From CAVTND01 sp963735955 (GTDB lineage: Bacteria; Pseudomonadota; Gammaproteobacteria; Burkholderiales; Burkholderiaceae_F): a stretch of 64,000 nt of DNA. The stretch is from assembly GCA_963735955.1 (NCBI GenBank), contig CAVTND010000009.1:1-64000 (forward strand). The letters run 5' to 3'. The notes under the pieces were generated by a model. That model did not search any database, had not been told where the DNA came from, and worked only from the letters and a program-made list of their open reading frames with translations. The translations under genes were made by a program, and so were the position numbers. How positions within the stretch are numbered: position 1 is the first letter of the stretch; the number at the start of each line of letters is the position of its first letter. Positions 1 through 9,799 of the stretch are shown in pieces.

Positions 1-1200
1 CGCGCGGGTGGCCTTCGCTAGGTGGAGGGCGGCACCATGGCAGACAGTTTCTGGAAAGCGCCTGGGATCAAACTTCGTCGAACTGGTGCAGGCGTACCTG
101 GGCGGATCGCATCGTCAACGAGCTGAAGCAGCTCTCGCCTGAAGAACGCGTGCGCGCTTCACCAAGGTGTGTCCGGGCTGTCAGCACAGCACGGTACCAC
201 TTCGCGGTGACTTTGGCCACGCTGGCCAACAGCGGGAAAGGCGCTGAGGCCAAGCGCTTCATTGAGTCACTGCGCGCTGCGCTGGCCGATCCGAGATGCC
301 GCCTATATGGCTCCAGCGCCGGCCGTCGCCGCCGGGCGCCTGCGGCCCCGCATGGCCTAGCTTCGAGGATGACCTGCCGCGCGCCGCCGACTGGTACGAG
401 ATGAAGGCACTCGGCGCGAGACCATCGTCGCCGACTACCTGAAAGCACTGAACATTGACAGGCTCGAGAGCCTGCGCACGAACCTCGAGCAAATGCCAGG
501 CAACTGCCTGGCGGATATTCCATGACCACCGCGAAAATCGAGCCCGCGTTGCAGGCATCGGCTCATCGAGGACCAGATCGACTATCGGATGTCAGTGCTG
601 AGAACCGTCAACGCGACCCGAACTGGTCGCACCAGCTTCAGAGCTCGAAGGCTGGGCGCGCTGGTACGACACGCCTTGCACAGTGTTCGTCTCACAGCAG
701 ATCGAGGAACAGCGTCGCCCTCCGGCGCCTCTCCGCGCCAGCCGTAGCGCAGGAGCGCAGCACGGAGATCCTGAGCGCGCTCGAGGGCATGAAGCAGTTG
801 CTGGAAGCAGCTCGCGAGCAGCAGGGTGCGTGGTGAGCGTGCGGAGTCGCATTGCGCCGAACGCTGAAAATGGAAGTTCTGCTCGCCGCCAGGGGCCGCG
901 ATGAATGAGGCGCAGACGAGGCCATGATTCGATTTCAACAACCTCGCTCGCGACATCGCTCCGATGTTCGCCGACCCCAGCCGTCACGACGAGCGGCTGA
1001 GCGGCAGCCCTTTGCTCGAGATCGATTCCTACGCCGGCGCGATGAAAGCCGCGCTCACGCTCGAGCTGATGCCACCACCGCCCTTCCGCCACGGCCGAAG
1101 CCGTCAGCGGCATGCGGCGATCTGCGAAGTTCAGGAAGAGTGCGCGACATAACAGACGATCAGGAACTCGCGCAGCTTCGACACACCCTGCTGCGTCCCG
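1..1200 (+). other. Indel-rich stretch with small phage-like coding fragments
   Basis: No intact gene is visible. Short coding-looking runs appear on the plus strand but jump frame: one near 522-760 contains the stretch WARWYDTPC followed by VSQQIEEQR, one near 770-835 reads EILSALEGMKQLLEAAREQQ, and one near 935-1060 reads DFNNLARDIAPMF and continues through LLEIDSYAGAMKAAL. Several short genes in one direction, each broken by one-base shifts, is what a decayed or badly sequenced prophage or integrative element looks like. I do not recognise any of the families. Confidence 0.3.
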
Positions 1201-1306
1201 GCCGCGCGCGCGCGCCACGAATTGGCCTTGACGCGCCATGCGTTGATCGCGCGTCCGCTGTATGGGAGAGTCTTGACTACTTGCCTGTCGTCAATGAATC
1301 GCTTCT

Positions 1307-1785
1307 TCAGGTGCGGCGGACCTGCAACAGCGAGTCGAATCCGCCCTTGCCTCGCGTCGGCTTACAGTTCTCAATTCCGAAGCGGCTGCAGAACCTGGGC
1401 CAGGTGCGCTGGGACGAGCTCGATACCTGCCATGTCGCGATCTTTGACCTGCGTCGTGCCGGCGAAATCGCATCCCTGGCGACGAAATTTCCCAAGCAGC
1501 GGCGCGAACTTCGGCGCGGCTGCGTACGAGCTCGGTCTCGCTTTCGCGCTCGGCGAGCCGGTTGTCGTCGATCGGCGCCGCGGGCGAAGTGATGCCGTTT
1601 GACGTTGATCTTGCGCCACTGACGCTCGATGGCAGCGACGACGATGTCGCACTGCTCCGGCAGGCGGTCGATCAGGCGTTTCTGCGTGCCGCAGCGAAGC
1701 AGCCGCGACTCCTCGATCGCCGAGGAGCGTGGCTTCCTCGACCAACTGACCGCCGGCCACGAAAGCACAAGCATTCGAAGGCATG
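1307..1785 (-). pseudogene. Unidentified frameshifted coding fragment
   Basis: On the minus strand a coding-like protein can be followed only by changing frame: a run with FVAGGQLVEEATLL near 1770-1730, then RLIDRLPEQCDIVVAAIERQW near 1700-1610 (written here without its flanks), then a more C-terminal part with KFRRQGCDFAGTTQVKDRD near 1500-1440. The residue composition is that of a real soluble protein rather than a GC shadow. I cannot assign a family. The plus strand here also gives long open frames, but of low-complexity composition. Confidence 0.25.
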
Positions 1786-1914
1786 GGCTGGCTCGATCCA
1801 GCGCTGGCAAGATGCCGGCGGATTCCCCGCGAAGGCCGCGCAACTGATTCGGCGCTCCTTGCGCCCGCCCTGGCGGCTCCTACGGCCCCGCCTGGCCCGC
1901 GGCCTATCCGAGTT

Positions 1915-2283
1915 CGACGAGAGGAGCAGTTCTTCCACGTCATACCGTCGCCGGACTGGGCGAACGAGGTGCGCGACGTCGCGCGCATGTTCTGCAAGGA
2001 GCGCGCTTCGTCTACCGGCGCGGCGACGAAGCCGAAGGCGGATCATCCACGCGATCTGGGACGACCTATGCCGCGCCAACGTGGTCTCGTCGATCTCACC
2101 GGTGCCAAATCTGAATGTGATGATGAACTCGGCATGGCGCACGCCATCGAGCCATCCAGTACCTCGCGGTGCGGCGCGCCGACGCGGTCGATGTGCGGCC
2201 CAGAACGTGAAAAGCCTGCGGTCTCGAGCTACGATCAGCCGAGCCAGTTGATGCCGCTGCTGCTCACCAAGCTACCGGTTTGA
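1915..2283 (+). pseudogene. TIR-like / nucleoside 2-deoxyribosyltransferase-like domain remnant
   Basis: The plus strand reads FFHVIPSPDWANEVRDVARM, then after a shift a run containing IHAIWDDLCRANVV, then VDLTGAN with LNVMMELGMAHAI, and ends SYDQPSQLMPLL. The pattern of a hydrophobic strand followed by DLTGxNxNVxxELGxAHAxGxP is characteristic of nucleoside 2-deoxyribosyltransferase-fold and TIR-like proteins, which hydrolyse or transfer nucleobases and often appear in phage-defence settings. At least three one-base shifts are needed to join the pieces, so either the gene is dead or the consensus is poor. The N-terminal half is not clear. The fold is seen; the defence role is inference. Confidence 0.4.
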
Positions 2284-2541
2284 GCACGGTCACTCGTGTT
2301 ACCTTGCCATCTTCCGTCATATATTCGTCAGCAGTAGATCGACCGTCTGCTCGTAGCCGAAGACGACGAGCTTCGGCGCTCCGACCCGCGGGATCGCTCG
2401 TGTTGCTAGACGATCCCAGTTAGCAACAACACCCTGCCACCATCGTTTGCGATGTCGGACCGCTGCTCCGCAGACGCGTACGTCGCCTGCGGAACCAAGA
2501 AATAGCCGTCCGCAGCACTTTCATCCCGGGAGGAGAATTCA

Positions 2542-2622
2542 ATGGCCTCAAAATTGTTCGTGCCGGTGCGTGTCCGCAATCTCGCGCACGACTTATGGGT
2601 GCACTCGATCCACTTCCCCTAG
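2542..2622 (+). CDS. Possible 26-aa ORF with strong ribosome binding site
   Basis: An ATG at 2542 follows a near-perfect Shine-Dalgarno (GGGAGGAGAATTCA) and opens a 26-codon frame beginning MASKLFVPVRVRNLAHDLW. The minus strand also looks coding nearby (about 2580-2420, with DESAADGYFLVPQATYAS), so which strand is used is uncertain. The short length may reflect an uncorrected frameshift. No family recognised. Confidence 0.2.
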   Translation: MASKLFVPVRVRNLAHDLWVHSIHFP

Positions 2623-2703
2623 CATTAACTGCTTGCACAGCCACCCATCCGATGGGCTCCGGCGCACGCTTCGCGTGGTTCCGAGGTATTTTCACTGCTC
2701 CCC

Positions 2704-2835
2704 TCAGCAAGGATAAGCACGATCAAAGATCGCAGGCCTTCCTGAATCACCCTCGGAGTACCGGCGCGGCCTGAGAATCTGTGCTCCGGACGGCAGGATG
2801 AGGCTCCCGAACAGCAGCCAATTGCTTGACTTCAT
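2704..2835 (-). CDS. Small exported or membrane peptide, unknown
   Basis: A 43-codon frame starts MKSSNWLLFGSLILPSGAQ, a short hydrophobic segment that could be a signal or anchor. Its ATG overlaps the stop of the preceding minus-strand gene as ATGA and has an AGGAGA ribosome site upstream, both marks of a translated, coupled gene. The C-terminal half is charged and may already be out of frame. It belongs with the other small minus-strand ORFs behind the promoter at 3386-3414. Function unknown. Confidence 0.35.
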   Translation of the reverse strand: MKSSNWLLFGSLILPSGAQILRPRRYSEGDSGRPAIFDRAYPC

Positions 2836-3024
2836 GCTGCTTCTCCTGCGCCACCTGCTTGATCTTCGCCCGCCTGCGGGGCTTTCGCTCCATAGACCTG
2901 CGCCACGTAGTGGCTGACTGGCGCGACTGGCTCGACGTAAGCAGCGATGCCGATGATCACGGCGCCGGCGATGGCTGCAGCGATTGCCACGTAGGCGATC
3001 CGAATGCGCTTGCTCGCGTTTCAT
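2832..3024 (-). pseudogene. Small single-pass membrane protein, one frameshift
   Basis: ATG at 3024 is preceded by GGGAGGCGAG. After MKREQA a one-base correction gives a clean transmembrane helix (AYVAIAAAIAGAVIIGIAAY), then a short hydrophilic tail rich in Gly, Ala and Glu that ends in a TGA overlapping the next start. Without the correction the frame is an Arg-rich shadow, so I take the shift as a sequence error or recent lesion. Small single-helix proteins of this sort occur in phage lysis and in conjugation gene sets, but I cannot choose between them. Confidence 0.4.
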
Positions 3025-3112
3025 GGCTCGCCTCCCAGAACGGTTCAAAAAAACGGAAAAGACCGATGCTTGCGCGATCCGGGCCTGTAGGACCATGAAA
3101 CGGAAATCCTCG

Positions 3113-3166
3113 CTACGGCGCGTCCACCTCCACCGGATCGATCGTGCTCAGTGCGGTATTCGTCAT
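3113..3166 (-). CDS. Possible 17-aa peptide or broken start of a longer gene
   Basis: ATG at 3166 has AAGGA about eight bases upstream and encodes MTNTALSTIDPVEVDAP before a stop. It lies between the promoter at 3386-3414 and the small membrane protein. Either it is a genuine very small gene or the N-terminus of a gene whose frame is lost at the stop. No homology recognised. Confidence 0.2.
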   Translation of the reverse strand: MTNTALSTIDPVEVDAP

Positions 3167-3385
3167 GGCAGGCGGTCCTTGTTCGAAGCCACCCACGATT
3201 TCGCGCCGGAACAGCGGCGCGCACGAACCCATCGCGGCTTGTTGCCGCAACAGGATTGGTGTAACTTTCGAGGTGGAGCCTCATTAACCGAATCTTCCGA
3301 AAGCGTTTTTTCAAGTTGCTCTTGCTGCTACAGTGCTGCCGTGTGCGCCGGATTGCTCGCAATGGCCAAACTTCACATGGCGCGC

Positions 3386-3414
3386 ATGATAAACACAGGC
3401 TTTATCTTTGTCAA
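3386..3414 (-). promoter_or_regulatory. Sigma70 promoter overlapped by a palindromic operator
   Basis: Read on the minus strand, a consensus TTGACA (-35, at 3414-3409) is followed after exactly 17 bases by TATCAT (-10, at 3391-3386). A perfect inverted repeat GATAAA-N7-TTTATC lies at 3388-3406, between and over the core elements. A second, TCAAT-N4-ATTGA, lies at 3411-3424. The AT-rich block stands out in this GC-rich window. The arrangement suits repression by the adjacent XRE-type regulator of the small genes downstream (3166 towards 2704). Confidence 0.55.
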
Positions 3415-3432
3415 TCCCTATTGATGAAAGAT

Positions 3433-3880
3433 CTAGCGTTGCCGCCTCTTTGCGTCGCGTGAATCTGCGGCATTTTTCGCCAGTTCACCTTCCAGGAGTT
3501 CGAGCATGCGCTGCTTGACCCGTTCTCGATTGATCCGGTAACAGGTGCAGTAACTTTGCACGAGGAAGCGTTCGTCTGCCGTGGCCGGCACCGCGGCCGG
3601 TCGTTCTCGATGGTCGTCCTTCCGCGCCTCCAGGTCCAGCACCAGCCTCGAGGTCTTTCCGCGATCGACTCGAACTGCCGGGCAAGGGTTTCGCCGATCT
3701 GGCGATTGCGGCTCTTGAGCTCGCTCCGATACGAGGGAGAGATCCGGAGCTGTTCCGCGAAGCGGGCATCGAGCCCTTCAGATCGTCGCCGGCAGGACCG
3801 ACAATGGTCGAAGTCTCGAACTGCTCGACAGCGCGAGCGTGTTTGCCAGGCGGACGTCGGCAAGATCGGACATCGGTCAA
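3433..3880 (-). pseudogene. XRE/Cro-type phage repressor-like regulator, frameshifted
   Basis: The minus strand encodes LDARFAEQLRISPSYRSELK followed by SRNRQIGETLARQFES and ERPRGW, the layout of a small helix-turn-helix domain (recognition helix around SPSYRSELK, then IG-T-ARxxE and PRGWLD) found in phage-type XRE repressors. After PRGW a shift leads into a charged C-terminus with DERFLVQSYC and RERVKQRMLELLEGELA, ending at 3433. The N-terminus is unclear because of more shifts. It sits directly upstream of the promoter/operator at 3386-3424, its probable target. Confidence 0.5.
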
Positions 3881-4060
3881 TGATCAAGCGGCATTGCTCA
3901 GATGGCTTGTGCGACCAGATCAGCCGGCCCTGCGTTCGGTCAGTCGAACGCGTCACGCGGTTCGGCCACACAAGGCAGCATCGGGGTTGCACGCGTCGGT
4001 CGGTCGCTGAACTGTGCCCGCAGTAACATCAGCAAGCTTCTCCATTGACACGATCCAAGC

Positions 4061-6690
4061 GTGCCCGACTCCACTCCGATCGTCACGTTTCTCTTTACCG
4101 ACATCGAGGGCAGCACCCGCCTGTGGGAGCAGGAGCCCGAGCGGATGCTGCCGGTGATGGCGCGCCACGATGCCGTCTCGCGGGCCGCCGTGGGGCGCCG
4201 TCGCGGAACCGTCGTGAAGATGACCGGCGATGGCGTGCACGCTGCGTTTGCCAACTCGGAAGATGCCCTGCTCGCTGCGCTTGAGATTCTGCAACTCGTC
4301 TCAGAGCGGCAGGAAGATGAACCTGGACTGCAATTGCGGTGCGGACTTCACTCGGGAGTCGATGCCCAGCGCGACGGCGACTACTACGGGCGTGCCGTCG
4401 ATCGAGCGGCGCGCATCATGCAAGCGGCGCATGGCGGCCAGATGCTGCTGTCGCAGGCGGTCGCCGATCAGCTGAACGGACGCCTGCCCGCGGGCGTGGT
4501 GCTGCGTGATCTCGGGAGCGTGCGACTGCGCGATCTGGCCAGTCCCGAGCATCTGTACCAGGTGGAACACCCACAGCTGCGCGCCGACTTCCCGGCGCTC
4601 CGCTCGCTCGAGGGTACGCCGAACAACCTGACACAGCAGCTCAACTCATTCATCGGCCGTGAGCGCGAACTCACAGAGATCCGGCAGATGCTGGGACGAG
4701 TCGCCTGCTGACCCTGCTCGGAATGGGGGGCATCGGCAAGTCCCGGCTGTCGATGCAGCTCGCTGCCGAAGTGCTGGACGATTTTCCTGACGGCGTGTGG
4801 TTCGTGGAACTCGCGGCGCTGACTGACCCACGGTCGGTGCCGCAGGCGGTGGCCTCAGTGCTCGGCGTGAAGGAGGATGCCGGGCACGCGGTCGTCGATG
4901 CGCTGATCCGCTATGTCCGCGATCTGCAGGTGCTGGTCATTCTCGATAACTGCGAACAGGTGATCCACGCCTGTGCGGACCTGGCGAAGCGACTGCTGCA
5001 AGCAAGTCCGCGCCTGAAGATCCTGGCATCGAGTCGTGACTATCTTCAGATGGCCGGAGAGACTGTCTATCACGTGCCTACGCTGTCGGTGCCCGACCCG
5101 AACAAAACGATCGAGCTCGGGTCACTGCAGCAGCACGAAGCGGTGCGCCTCTTCATCGATCGTGCCGCCGCTTCGCGGCGCGGCTTTGGCCTGACCGAAC
5201 AGAATGCGGCCGCCATTGTGCAGATCTGTCATCGGCTGGACGGCATTCCGCTGGCGATCGAGCTGGCCGCAGCGCGCGTGCGCGCTCTTTCGGTCGAAAC
5301 GATTGCGGTCCGCCTGAATGACCGCTTCCGCCTGCTCGTGACCGCCGATCAGACGGTATTGCCGCGTCAACGCACTCTGCGCGCGCTGATCGACTGGAGC
5401 TACGACCTGCTGACCGACGCCGAGCGCACGCTGTTTCAGCGTTTGTCGGTCTTCGCGGGAGGCTGGACGCTCGAAGCGGCCGAGTCCGTTGGCGCCGGGG
5501 GTGCGTTGCAGCAGGACGAGGTGCTGGATCTGTTGACGCACCTGGTGGAGAAGTCACTGGTCGTCATGGAGATCGGCGGCGAACGCTATCGGATGCTCGA
5601 TACGGTGCGGCACTATGCGCAGGAAAAGATGAGCGATGGTGGCGACGACGCTCCCGTCCGTATCCGGCATCTCGATTTCTACCTTGCCCTGGCGGAGAAA
5701 GCACGACCCGAGTTGGCCGGTCACTCGCAAGGAAGCTGGCTCGCCCGACTTGATCTCGAACGTGAAAACCTGCTTGCAGCGCACGCGTGGGGAGAACACG
5801 CAAGCGATGGCGCTGCACGCGGCTTGCGTTTGATTGAGGCTTTGCGGCCGTACTGGATCAACCGCGGCCTGCTCACGCTTGGACATCGACTGACGGTGGA
5901 ATTGCTGGCCCGCCCCTCGCTGCAAGCGAGAAATTCAGCGCGGTGTCGTGCACTCTTCAGTGCAGGACAGATCAGTTCGTTCATGGGGCGCTACCGCGAG
6001 GCGCAGGAGTACCTGGCAGAGAGTCTGGCGATCGCACGGGAAATCGGCGATGCCAAGTGGATCGCGGGAGTGCTTCAGCCACTCGGAATGGCTAACCTGG
6101 GCAAGGGTGACACCGCCGCGGCGCGGGAGAATTTCGAGGAAGCCCTTGCCTTGGCGCAAGTGCTGGGAAACAAGCGCGAGCTGGCCGCCGCGAGCAATGC
6201 GCTGGCACAGGTGCACCGCATGGAAGGGCGGTTCGATGCGGCGCAGCCCCTTTACGAGAATGTCGTCGCACTGGCTCGCGAACTGGGCGATCAGGAGAGC
6301 ATCGCGATCGGACTTCTGAATCTAGCCATGGTGTCGGTCGGTCGTGGGACAAGCGATCGAGCGCATGCGATGCTGATCGAAGTGATTGCCATTGCCGGAA
6401 GAATCGGGTCCCGGCCGGTCGCACAGAGCGCGTTGGAAGTGTGTTCCGGTCTCGCCGCGGCTTGCAGGGACTGGACGCTTGCCGCTCGCTTATTCGGAGC
6501 GGCCGAGGCGCAGACCGCTCAGACCGGATTGCAACGCGATGCCGCCGACGAGGCCTTTCTTGCGCCCCTGGTTGCCCAGGCGAGGCAAGCCCTGGGCGCC
6601 GAAGGATTTGCGATCGTTGAAGCCCAGGGCCGTGCGCTGCGATCAGACGATGCCCTGGCCCAGGCGCTTATCTGGTTGAAATGCACCTGA
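4061..6690 (+). CDS. Class III nucleotidyl cyclase - STAND ATPase - TPR regulator (one frameshift)
   Basis: The GTG-started N-terminal part (4061 to about 4700) is a class III adenylate/guanylate cyclase domain: FTDIEGSTRLWE carries one metal Asp (D14) and KMTGDGV the second (D57). It is followed by a STAND/NB-ARC-like ATPase with P-loop GMGGIGKSRL, a Walker B-like VLVILDNCEQ, and a C-terminal half of tetratricopeptide-like repeats (for example LAQVHRMEGRFDAAQPLYEN). Together they make about 875 residues. The two halves are in different frames. One missing base in GACGAGTCGCCTG near 4700 would restore the usual GRVRLLTLLG linker, so I read a single gene. Such fusions are thought to be signal-sensing switches; the signal and whether it makes cAMP are not shown here. 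Confidence 0.8.
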
Positions 6691-6702
6691 CGCAAGACGC
6701 GA

Positions 6703-7143
6703 CTACATGTTCACGATGAACGGATCCCGTTCCAGTTCTTTCGAGCTATCCATCACTCTGATCGTGTACTTGAGAATTCCGGGCGCCAAGTGTCTGTTCT
6801 GGCAGCTGTACTCCATTCGGTTTTCCGAGCGGCGACAGTTGACGACTTCGCTTTGACCCTTGTCGAGAACGACACTGCCCTCGCGGACTTTCTCGGTCAG
6901 GCTTCCTTCAATGACGATGCCCCGATCCGCGAATCGCAGCTTGGATTCGGCCGGCAACTTCCAGGTGATCAGTAAATCGCGTTGACCGGGATTGAAGACG
7001 AGTATCTCGGGAACGACGCTGATCCGACCATCGACGACGGTGACTCGGGGCTGGCTCGGGTCAGGCAGGTCGACGTACTTGAAGTGAGAGCAGCCTGCGA
7101 GTGTCAGCACGCCTAGCGCTGCGATCAGTTGCGACTTGGTCAT
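6703..7143 (-). CDS. Putative lipoprotein of unknown function (YcfL-like fold possible)
   Basis: The 146-residue product starts at ATG 7143, chosen because AGGGGGAAG lies just upstream; a longer in-frame start lacks both a ribosome site and a sensible signal. The N-terminus is a type II signal peptide with lipobox LAGC (Cys18). The mature part is beta-rich and contains two further Cys residues (VNCRR and YSCQN) that could form a disulfide. Length and pattern recall small outer-membrane lipoproteins that modulate cell-wall or lipoprotein assembly, but I do not recognise the family firmly. It converges on the cyclase gene with only 12 bases between stops. Confidence 0.6.
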   Translation of the reverse strand: MTKSQLIAALGVLTLAGCSHFKYVDLPDPSQPRVTVVDGRISVVPEILVFNPGQRDLLITWKLPAESKLRFADRGIVIEGSLTEKVREGSVVLDKGQSEVVNCRRSENRMEYSCQNRHLAPGILKYTIRVMDSSKELERDPFIVNM

Positions 7144-7503
7144 CTGGCTTCCCCCTGCTTTGAGCCCCGTTGGCGAATAGCTCCGAGCCACGTTTCGGTC
7201 CGGATACTACGCGTGGCCCATGGATCGCCGCGTAGGCGCTGTGTCCTGGGAGCAAGCGCGGGCCCAGACATGGACTGCGCTGATTCCGTGCATGAGCGGC
7301 GTGACGATTGGTAGCTACACCGGGGCAGCGGCACCGACTTGGTGTTTTCATTTCGCGGTCACAAGATTGCGATTGCAAACAACCCCTGCAAAGTCTTACC
7401 CTCGGCGTCCCGTTCGGCACGCTGACGGCGGAGGTCTTGGCAGCACCTCAACCCGAGGCCGGGTCAGCGCAACGAAGGTGAATCACGACTAGGAGGAGAT
7501 TTC

Positions 7504-9018
7504 ATGTTTCGATCGATCGTCGGCGCCGTTGCGCTGATCACCCTGCCCGGCTTCGCGGCCGCGCAGTCCTGTACCCAGGTGCTTGCCCAGCTGAGTGGAT
7601 TGCTGGTCGATGCCGTCTGCTTTGAAAGTCCCGACCTGACGACAACCAATCCTGCGACGACTCCCGCAAACAACTCGATCCCCACCCTGCCGAGTGGAGC
7701 ATTTACGCCGACGACGGACCGCGACGTGATCGCCCCGACCGCGGGGAAGCGGCCGCCGATCACCAAGGTCGTTCCCGGGCTGCAGGTCCAGGCGCGGTTC
7801 GCGAACGACCCGACCAACCAGGGACGTTTCCTGCTGCGCTTGCCGAATGACTGGAATGGCAAGCTGGTCGTGGCCGGGGCGTCGGGCACGCGCAGCGAGT
7901 TCAATGGCGACTTTGCCTGGAGCGACTTCGTGCTCCAGAAGGGATACGCGTACGCATCGCAGAACAAGGGAGTGCTGAATCTGCGCATTGCCTCATTGAG
8001 TAGCGCCACGCCCCCGAATGGACTCGCTTGCCGGCTGAATCCGTTCTCGCCGGTGTGGGTCAACTTCTACGACAACGATGACGGCCAACCTTTCACGCGC
8101 TGGCAGGAGTACATCGTCAGGGCGGCAAAGGTGGCACGCGTCGGGGTGAAGGCGGCCTACGGTCACTGGCCGCGCTACACGTATGCGGTCGGTACCTCGA
8201 ATGGCGGCTATCAGGTCCGTCGCGCGGTAGAGACCGCGCCCGACCTGTTCGACGGCGGCGTGGACTGGGAAGGCACCTATGTCGATGAGCGCGATCCGAA
8301 CCTGCTCAACGACTTGCCGCCCGCGGTACTGAACTGGCCCGACTACCTGGCATCTGGGTTCTCGGCGACGAGTACGGCTGCCAGGAACATCGTCTCCTCA
8401 GGCTATCCGCCCGACATCGTCAACAGTCCTACCGTTTCCTTCTGGCAGAACCACTCGAACTCGTTCTGGGAGATCACGCAATGCCAGTGGCAGAAGCGGC
8501 TCGACCCGGCGTATGACACCTATGGAGGGCCTCCGATTCCTCCGGTCCCCGGTACGGCGACCTACAACTACTACGCGCGGCTGTCGCAGTCGGACGTGGG
8601 GACGAACCTGTCTGCCTTTGCGACGACCGGAAAGATCAAGCGTCCGCTGATCACGGTGGCGGGAACGATGGATGCCCTGCTGCCGATCGACCACCATGCG
8701 CGCGCCTACGCGCGGCGCGTCGACGCGCAGCAGGATGACGACTCTGCCAAAGGCCATGGCAACGGATGGGGGCGCTGGCATAAGGAGCCACAGTATCGCC
8801 TCTACGAAGTGCAGAACGGCAACCACATCGAGGCCTACCAGGACGTCTTTCCGCAGCTCGAGTTGATCATGCCGCACGCACAAAAGGCGTTCGATTTTCT
8901 GGTGCGCCATGTCGAGCAGCGCACGCCGCTGCCGCCCGATCAGTGCATCGGCCGCGGAGGTTTGATCCTCGATGCGCCGGCTGCCACCGGCCACTGCGCG
9001 CAGCAGTTCGTGCCCTGA
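7504..9018 (+). CDS. Secreted tannase/feruloyl-esterase-like alpha/beta hydrolase
   Basis: The 504-residue protein begins with a Sec signal peptide ending around AAAQ. The nucleophile elbow GTSNGG puts Ser at residue 232. A likely acid lies in GTMDALLPIDHH (Asp390) and the catalytic His in NGNHIEAY (His441), the spacing expected of an alpha/beta hydrolase. Paired Cys residues near both ends fit an extracellular or periplasmic enzyme. It resembles the tannase / aromatic-ester hydrolase group of Burkholderiales. PHB-oligomer hydrolases are an alternative. ATG 7504 follows AGGAGGAGATTTC. It stands alone, ending at the hairpin at 9035-9056. Confidence 0.7.
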   Translation: MFRSIVGAVALITLPGFAAAQSCTQVLAQLSGLLVDAVCFESPDLTTTNPATTPANNSIPTLPSGAFTPTTDRDVIAPTAGKRPPITKVVPGLQVQARFANDPTNQGRFLLRLPNDWNGKLVVAGASGTRSEFNGDFAWSDFVLQKGYAYASQNKGVLNLRIASLSSATPPNGLACRLNPFSPVWVNFYDNDDGQPFTRWQEYIVRAAKVARVGVKAAYGHWPRYTYAVGTSNGGYQVRRAVETAPDLFDGGVDWEGTYVDERDPNLLNDLPPAVLNWPDYLASGFSATSTAARNIVSSGYPPDIVNSPTVSFWQNHSNSFWEITQCQWQKRLDPAYDTYGGPPIPPVPGTATYNYYARLSQSDVGTNLSAFATTGKIKRPLITVAGTMDALLPIDHHARAYARRVDAQQDDDSAKGHGNGWGRWHKEPQYRLYEVQNGNHIEAYQDVFPQLELIMPHAQKAFDFLVRHVEQRTPLPPDQCIGRGGLILDAPAATGHCAQQFVP

Positions 9019-9034
9019 TCATCGGGAAAGCAAC

Positions 9035-9056
9035 GGGCCCGGCTGCCACCGGGCCT
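9035..9056. terminator. Stem-loop between convergent genes
   Basis: GGCCCGG (9036-9042) pairs perfectly with CCGGGCC (9049-9055) around a six-base loop, in the 59-base gap between the convergent hydrolase and lrgB. There is no T-tract on either side, so it may act with Rho or simply as a bidirectional barrier. Confidence 0.5.
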
Positions 9057-9077
9057 GCTGCTCAACGACAGTTCGTA

Positions 9078-9794
9078 CTACGGTAGCCAGCGCGCCGCGA
9101 GCGGCATCAACACCGCCGCGAGCAGCACCTGCATTCCCAGCGCCAGCCCAGCGTAGGCGCCGGCGTCGGGATGGACCTGGATCGCACGCGCTGCGCCGAG
9201 TCCGTGCGATACGGTGCCCAGGGCAAAGCCGCGGACCGTCCAGTCCTGGATGCCGAGCATTCCGAACAGATACTTGCCCGACAGGGCTCCGACCATGCCG
9301 GTCAGCACGGCAAACACCGCGGCCAGCGCCGGGATGCCGCCAAGCTGCTCTGCGATGCCCATGGCCACTGGTGCCGTGACGGACTTCGGCGCGAGCGACC
9401 GGATCACGTCGCCCGGGAGACCAAGCGCCCAGGCCAACCCGACAGCACTGAACGCGGCAGCACCGCCGCCGATTAGCGCCGCTGCGACCAGGGCTCCGCC
9501 GCGCGTGCGCAGCTCGGCGCGTCGCAGCCACAGCGGCCAGGCCAACGCGACTACCGCCGGTCCAAGCAGTACATGGACGAACTGCGCTCCCGCAAAATAA
9601 ACAGGATACGGAGTGCCGGTGGCGAGCAACACGCAGCCAATCGCAACAACCGACCACAGCACCGGGTTCGCCCAGGGCGCCATTCCGGTTCGTTCGTAGG
9701 CGGCCTGCGCCAGCACGTAGATCAGCAGGGTAGCGGTCAGGCCGAACAGCGGCGTTGACGACAGGTAGACCCAGAGCTGGACGAATTCAGCCAC
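9078..9794 (-). CDS. lrgB: LrgB family membrane protein
   Basis: The 238-residue polytopic membrane protein carries the family's conserved core LAPKSVTAPVAM and, near the end, a GTVSHGLGAARA motif. LrgB partners LrgA (CidA-like). The pair was described as a murein-hydrolase/autolysis modulator and is also linked to pyruvate or glycolate movement across the inner membrane. Its start lies five bases beyond the lrgA stop, so the two are one transcription unit. Confidence 0.85.
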   Translation of the reverse strand: MAEFVQLWVYLSSTPLFGLTATLLIYVLAQAAYERTGMAPWANPVLWSVVAIGCVLLATGTPYPVYFAGAQFVHVLLGPAVVALAWPLWLRRAELRTRGGALVAAALIGGGAAAFSAVGLAWALGLPGDVIRSLAPKSVTAPVAMGIAEQLGGIPALAAVFAVLTGMVGALSGKYLFGMLGIQDWTVRGFALGTVSHGLGAARAIQVHPDAGAYAGLALGMQVLLAAVLMPLAARWLP

Positions 9795-9799
9795 GTGGT

